In this document: piece by piece, positions 32,892-35,461 of the stretch
How positions within the stretch are numbered: position 1 is the stretch's first letter
Layout: every line of letters starts with the position of its first letter
Assembly (NCBI GenBank): GCA_025458675.1
Contig: JALORY010000010.1
Coordinates: 1 to 35,461, forward strand
Direction: 5' to 3'
Source: Gammaproteobacteria bacterium
GTDB lineage: Bacteria > Pseudomonadota > Gammaproteobacteria > Chromatiales > Chromatiaceae
DNA: 35,461 bases
Position numbers and translations under genes: made by a program
Notes under the pieces: model-generated
Databases searched by the model: none
What the model was told of the DNA's origin: nothing
What the model saw: the letters and a program-made list of their open reading frames with translations, nothing else

Positions 32892-33809
32892 TCAGTGCGG
32901 TAGCAGCCCCGCGACCAGCAGGAGGCAGACGCTGGCGTGGGTGGCGAGGGTCAGCGTCATGGCCGGGACCATCTGACCCCGGTGGAGCGAGCGCAGCGCC
33001 ATGCCGGCGGGAAACGCGGCCAGCAGGGCCACCCACGCCCCCTCCGGCACGGGGCCGAGGGCGATGAGCAGGAAGCCCGCGACGAACAGCACGAGCAGTC
33101 CGTAGGGCGCGCGTGCCGGTCCGAGGCGGGCGGGTAAAGTCCACTTGCCGGCGGCGCGGTCGGCCGCGATGTCGGGGATCGAGTTGACCCACAGAATCGC
33201 GGCGACGAAGCAGCCGACGGCCGCGCCGAGCCACCAGTTCGCCGGCGACACCGTCCCGGCCTGGAGGAACTCCGTGCCGGCCACCGGCAGCGTGCCGAAG
33301 CAGATGCCGATCACAAAGTCGCCGAGTCCGCGACAGGCGAGGCAGGGCGGGGCCGAGTAGAAGATTGCGAGCGCGCCGCCGACCGCCCCGATCGCGAGGA
33401 TGAACGGGCCGGCCACCGCCGACATCGCAAGGCCGAGCGCCGCGCCTGCAGCCAGCAGGACGGTGCCGAGCCGGAAGGTCTCTCGCTCCGTGAGCACGCC
33501 GTTCGGGATGAAGCGGCTGCCGCCCGAGAACGGGTAGACGTGCGCCACGTTCGCGGCGTCGGTGCCGTTGCGCGCGTCGCAGTAGTCGTTGAATACGTTC
33601 GCCCCCGCGTGGATCACGGCGATGTTGAGGACCGTGGCGGCCGCCATCAGCCAGTCCACGGCGCCGTGGACCTGCCAGGCGAGGGCCAGACCCACCAGCA
33701 CCGGCAGAACCGACGCCGTGAGGAAGGCGGGGCGGGTCGCCGCGAACCAGGTGGCCAGGCGGTTCGCGAAGGTGCGCTGGTGGAAGACGGCGGTCGTCGG
33801 CTCGGGCAT
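32892..33809 (-). CDS. menA: 1,4-dihydroxy-2-naphthoate polyprenyltransferase
   Basis: The 305-residue product is a UbiA-family membrane prenyltransferase with about 8-9 membrane segments. The first Asp-rich motif is NDYCDARNGTD at 74-84, the second is NSIPDIAADRAAGK with Asp213 and Asp217, and between them lies YPFSGGSRFIPNG, the MenA-type motif. It attaches the prenyl chain to dihydroxynaphthoate to make demethylmenaquinone. The stop is 6 bases from the menE stop. A promoter-like TGGACA-17-TAAACG and a leader hairpin lie upstream. Confidence 0.88.
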   Translation of the reverse strand: MPEPTTAVFHQRTFANRLATWFAATRPAFLTASVLPVLVGLALAWQVHGAVDWLMAAATVLNIAVIHAGANVFNDYCDARNGTDAANVAHVYPFSGGSRFIPNGVLTERETFRLGTVLLAAGAALGLAMSAVAGPFILAIGAVGGALAIFYSAPPCLACRGLGDFVIGICFGTLPVAGTEFLQAGTVSPANWWLGAAVGCFVAAILWVNSIPDIAADRAAGKWTLPARLGPARAPYGLLVLFVAGFLLIALGPVPEGAWVALLAAFPAGMALRSLHRGQMVPAMTLTLATHASVCLLLVAGLLPH

Positions 33810-33829
33810 CGGGGGTCGGACTCTGACGG

Positions 33830-33848
33830 TGCGCCGACAACCGGCGCA
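33830..33848 (-). other. 7-bp hairpin in the menA leader
   Basis: TGCGCCG (33830-33836) and CGGCGCA (33842-33848) pair perfectly around a 5-base loop. In the predicted menA leader the hairpin lies 20 bases before the ATG, and no strong Shine-Dalgarno sequence is visible. It could affect translation or mRNA stability. Confidence 0.45.
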
Positions 33849-33863
33849 GCGGACGTGCCGCTC

Positions 33864-33892
33864 CGTTTAGCGGAGTCGCCGTCCGCTGTCCA
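33864..33892 (-). promoter_or_regulatory. menA: Candidate menA promoter
   Basis: On the - strand, TGGACA (complement of 33887-33892, 5 of 6 to TTGACA) is followed after 17 bases by TAAACG (complement of 33864-33869, 3 of 6). It lies in the 140-base gap between aroG and menA. Predicted start is near 33857. Confidence 0.45.
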
Positions 33893-33949
33893 TGACGGAC
33901 CGGCGCCAAGTCCCTGCGCCGCGCGAGGTTTCGGGGCGGGCCGTCGTGC

Positions 33950-35038
33950 TCAGCCGAGGCGGGTCGCGAGGATCGGCCGCAGCTCCGCGTGCGCGCGCCG
34001 GATGACCTCCGCCGTGGTCTCCCAGTCGATGCAGCCGTCGGTCACCGAGACGCCGTAGGCGAGCTGCGACAGGTTCGCCGGGATCGACTGGTTGCCGCCG
34101 TGCAGGTGGCTCTCGAGCATCAGCCCGACGATCGAGCGGTTGCCCTCCTTGATCTGGTGCAGGCAATCGGCGAACACCAGAGGCTGCAGCGTCGGGTCCT
34201 TGAGCGAGTTGGAGTGCGAGCAGTCGACCACGATGTTCTCGGGCAGCCCGGCCCTGCGCAGGCTGGTCTCGGCCAGGCGCACGCTGACGGTGTCGTAGTT
34301 GGGCCGTCCGCCGCCGCCGCGCAACACCAGGTGGCCATAGCGGTTGCCGCGCGTGCGCACGATGGCGGTGCGGCCGTAGCGGTTGATGCCGAGGAAGCTG
34401 TGGGGATTGGCCGCCGAATTGATGGCGTTGATCGCCACCTCGAGCCCGCCGTCCGTCCCGTTCTTGAAGCCGACCGGGGCGGAGAGCCCGCTCGCCATCT
34501 CGCGGTGGGTCTGCGACTCCGTCGTGCGGGCGCCGATCGCATACCAGCTGATCAGGTCGCCCAGGTACTGCGGCGACATGGGGTCCAACGCCTCGGTGCC
34601 GGTGGGCAGACCCATCTCCGCGAACTCGAGCAGCAGCCGGCGCGCCCGGTCGATGCCCTCGTCGATGCGGAAGGAGTCGTCCATGTGCGGGTCATTGATG
34701 TAGCCCTTCCAGCCGGTCGAGGTGCGCGGCTTCTCGAAGTAGACCCGCATCACCAGCAGCAGCGACTCCGACACCTCGTCGGCGAGCGACTTGAGGCGCG
34801 CGGCGTACTCGTGCGCGGCCACGGGGTCGTGGATCGAGCAGGGGCCGAGCACGACGAACAGCCGCGGGTCCGTGCGGTCGAGGATGTTGCAAAGCGCCTC
34901 GCGGCCGCGCGAGACGGTCTCCTCGGCGGCGGGGCTCAGCGGCCAGCGGGCGTTGATCTGCTCGGGAGTCGGCATCTCCTCCATGCCCGCGACGTTGAGG
35001 TCGTCGATCGGCAGGTGGGCGTGGGCGTTCTCGGTCAC
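33950..35038 (-). CDS. aroG: 3-deoxy-7-phosphoheptulonate synthase, class I (AroG type)
   Basis: The 362-residue product matches E. coli AroG along its length: VVLGPCSIHDPVAA, RVYFEKPRTSTGWKGYINDP, GARTTESQTHRE, PVGFKNGTDG, VDCSHSNSLKD and ESHLHGGNQSI. Cys in GPCSIHD is a metal ligand. It condenses phosphoenolpyruvate and erythrose 4-phosphate, the first step of aromatic amino acid synthesis, which also feeds chorismate to menaquinone. The start is GTG 35038; ATG 34984 would drop the N-terminal segment involved in feedback control. Which amino acid inhibits it cannot be told from the sequence. Confidence 0.95.
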   Translation of the reverse strand: MTENAHAHLPIDDLNVAGMEEMPTPEQINARWPLSPAAEETVSRGREALCNILDRTDPRLFVVLGPCSIHDPVAAHEYAARLKSLADEVSESLLLVMRVYFEKPRTSTGWKGYINDPHMDDSFRIDEGIDRARRLLLEFAEMGLPTGTEALDPMSPQYLGDLISWYAIGARTTESQTHREMASGLSAPVGFKNGTDGGLEVAINAINSAANPHSFLGINRYGRTAIVRTRGNRYGHLVLRGGGGRPNYDTVSVRLAETSLRRAGLPENIVVDCSHSNSLKDPTLQPLVFADCLHQIKEGNRSIVGLMLESHLHGGNQSIPANLSQLAYGVSVTDGCIDWETTAEVIRRAHAELRPILATRLG

Positions 35039-35068
35039 GGCGGCGGTCCTGGCATTCGCGAAGGCGGA

Positions 35069-35077
35069 AGATTAGCA
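35069..35077 (-). promoter_or_regulatory. aroG: Candidate extended -10 promoter of aroG
   Basis: The - strand reads TGCTAATCT, an extended -10 layout (TGn before the hexamer TAATCT), 31 bases before the GTG start. It lies in the 142-base divergent gap with mepA. No clear -35 is seen. No obvious TyrR or TrpR box was recognised. Confidence 0.35.
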
Positions 35078-35145
35078 GGCTCCGGCGGGCCGGTCCGGCG
35101 AGGCCGCCGCCCCGCGGTCTGCCGCTGCCGTCGGGGCGCGCTCCG

Positions 35146-35151
35146 TACTAT
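35146..35151 (+). promoter_or_regulatory. Candidate -10 element for mepA
   Basis: TACTAT (4 of 6 to TATAAT) lies 29 bases before the mepA ATG. The -35 region is GC-rich and shows no good match. Confidence 0.35.
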
Positions 35152-35180
35152 GCTCTCGCGAGCCGCCGGACCCGCCCACG

Positions 35181-35461
35181 ATGACCCGCACAACCGCCAG
35201 CCCGCTCCTTGCCCTGCTCCTCGGCCTCGCCGCGCCGCCGGCCGTTGGGCAGAACCCCTGGGCAGAGGTGGATCTGCCGTCTTCCGGGCGCAGTCAGTCG
35301 ATCGGTGGCTACGCCGCGGGCTGCGTCTCCGGCGCCGTCGACCTGCCGCTCGTCGGCGAGGGCTACCAGGCGATGCGCCCGAGCCGCAACCGCACCTGGG
35401 GACACCCCCGACTCGTCGCCTACGTGCGGGAGCTCGGGCGCACTGCCAAGGCCCACGGCCT
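35181..35461 (+). CDS. mepA: Penicillin-insensitive murein endopeptidase MepA (partial, 3' end missing)
   Basis: The frame from ATG 35181 runs open to the window end (93 codons). It begins with a signal peptide (MTRTTASPLLALLLGLAA, likely cleavage after AVG near residue 23), then NPWAEVDLPSSGRSQSIGGY, GCVSGAVDLPL, GYQAMRPSRNRTWGHPRLV. This matches the N-terminal part of E. coli MepA (NPWQK-like start, QSIGSFSNGCIVGA, YFGHPDLV). MepA is a periplasmic zinc endopeptidase that cuts D-Ala-meso-DAP cross-links. The zinc-binding histidines lie beyond the window, so activity cannot be judged. Confidence 0.88.
   Translation, partial: MTRTTASPLLALLLGLAAPPAVGQNPWAEVDLPSSGRSQSIGGYAAGCVSGAVDLPLVGEGYQAMRPSRNRTWGHPRLVAYVRELGRTAKAHG

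Overview
This window is a chromosomal segment of a GC-rich bacterium, almost certainly a gammaproteobacterium. The evidence is the uninterrupted S10-spc-alpha ribosomal protein order, proteins that closely match Escherichia/Pseudomonas orthologues (SecY, bacterial CCA-adding enzyme with an HD domain, YajR-type transporter, AroG, MepA), and the rplQ...uvrA...yajR-type MFS...ssb order, which resembles the Pseudomonas chromosome. The exact lineage cannot be read from the sequence.

Region 1 (1-13802). The 3' end of tuf leads within a few bases into rpsJ and on through 28 further + strand genes to rplQ: S10 operon (rpsJ-rplC-rplD-rplW-rplB-rpsS-rplV-rpsC-rplP-rpmC-rpsQ), spc operon (rplN-rplX-rplE-rpsN-rpsH-rplF-rplR-rpsE-rpmD-rplO-secY-rpmJ) and alpha operon (rpsM-rpsK-rpsD-rpoA-rplQ). 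Only two gaps look regulatory: rpsN/rpsH (promoter-like hexamers and a perfect hairpin) and rpmJ/rpsM (good sigma70-type promoter). A GC-rich hairpin with a T-rich tail ends the block after rplQ.

Region 2 (13803-25226). uvrA is on the - strand. Divergent from it is a two-gene unit whose products match the glycosyltransferase and amidotransferase typical of exosortase-A (XrtA/PEP-CTERM) exopolysaccharide loci. Next come a YajR-type MFS transporter, ssb, and a complete dTDP-L-rhamnose operon rfbBACD whose first gene starts inside ssb. The surface-polysaccharide genes appear to have been added into an older uvrA-MFS-ssb neighbourhood.

Region 3 (25227-35461). An nnrS gene (nitric-oxide-linked membrane protein) is divergent from cca; a perfect TTGAC-N4-GTCAA palindrome of the FNR/DNR/NnrR type lies between them. 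cca converges on a Lon protease gene, separated by 241 bp of palindromic, repeat-like DNA. Then rsmA, a menE-like ligase, menA and aroG follow, and the start of mepA runs off the window end. MenE/MenA (menaquinone) and NnrS with its FNR-type box fit an organism able to respire without oxygen and handle nitrogen oxides.

No tRNA, rRNA, CRISPR, insertion sequence or prophage was seen. No gene-free stretch exceeds 300 bases; the longest is 27857-28097. I found no clearly new multi-gene system. The items most worth checking are the FNR-type box at nnrS, the XrtA-type gene pair, the ssb/rfbB overlap, the cca/lon repeat block and the rpsN/rpsH leader.
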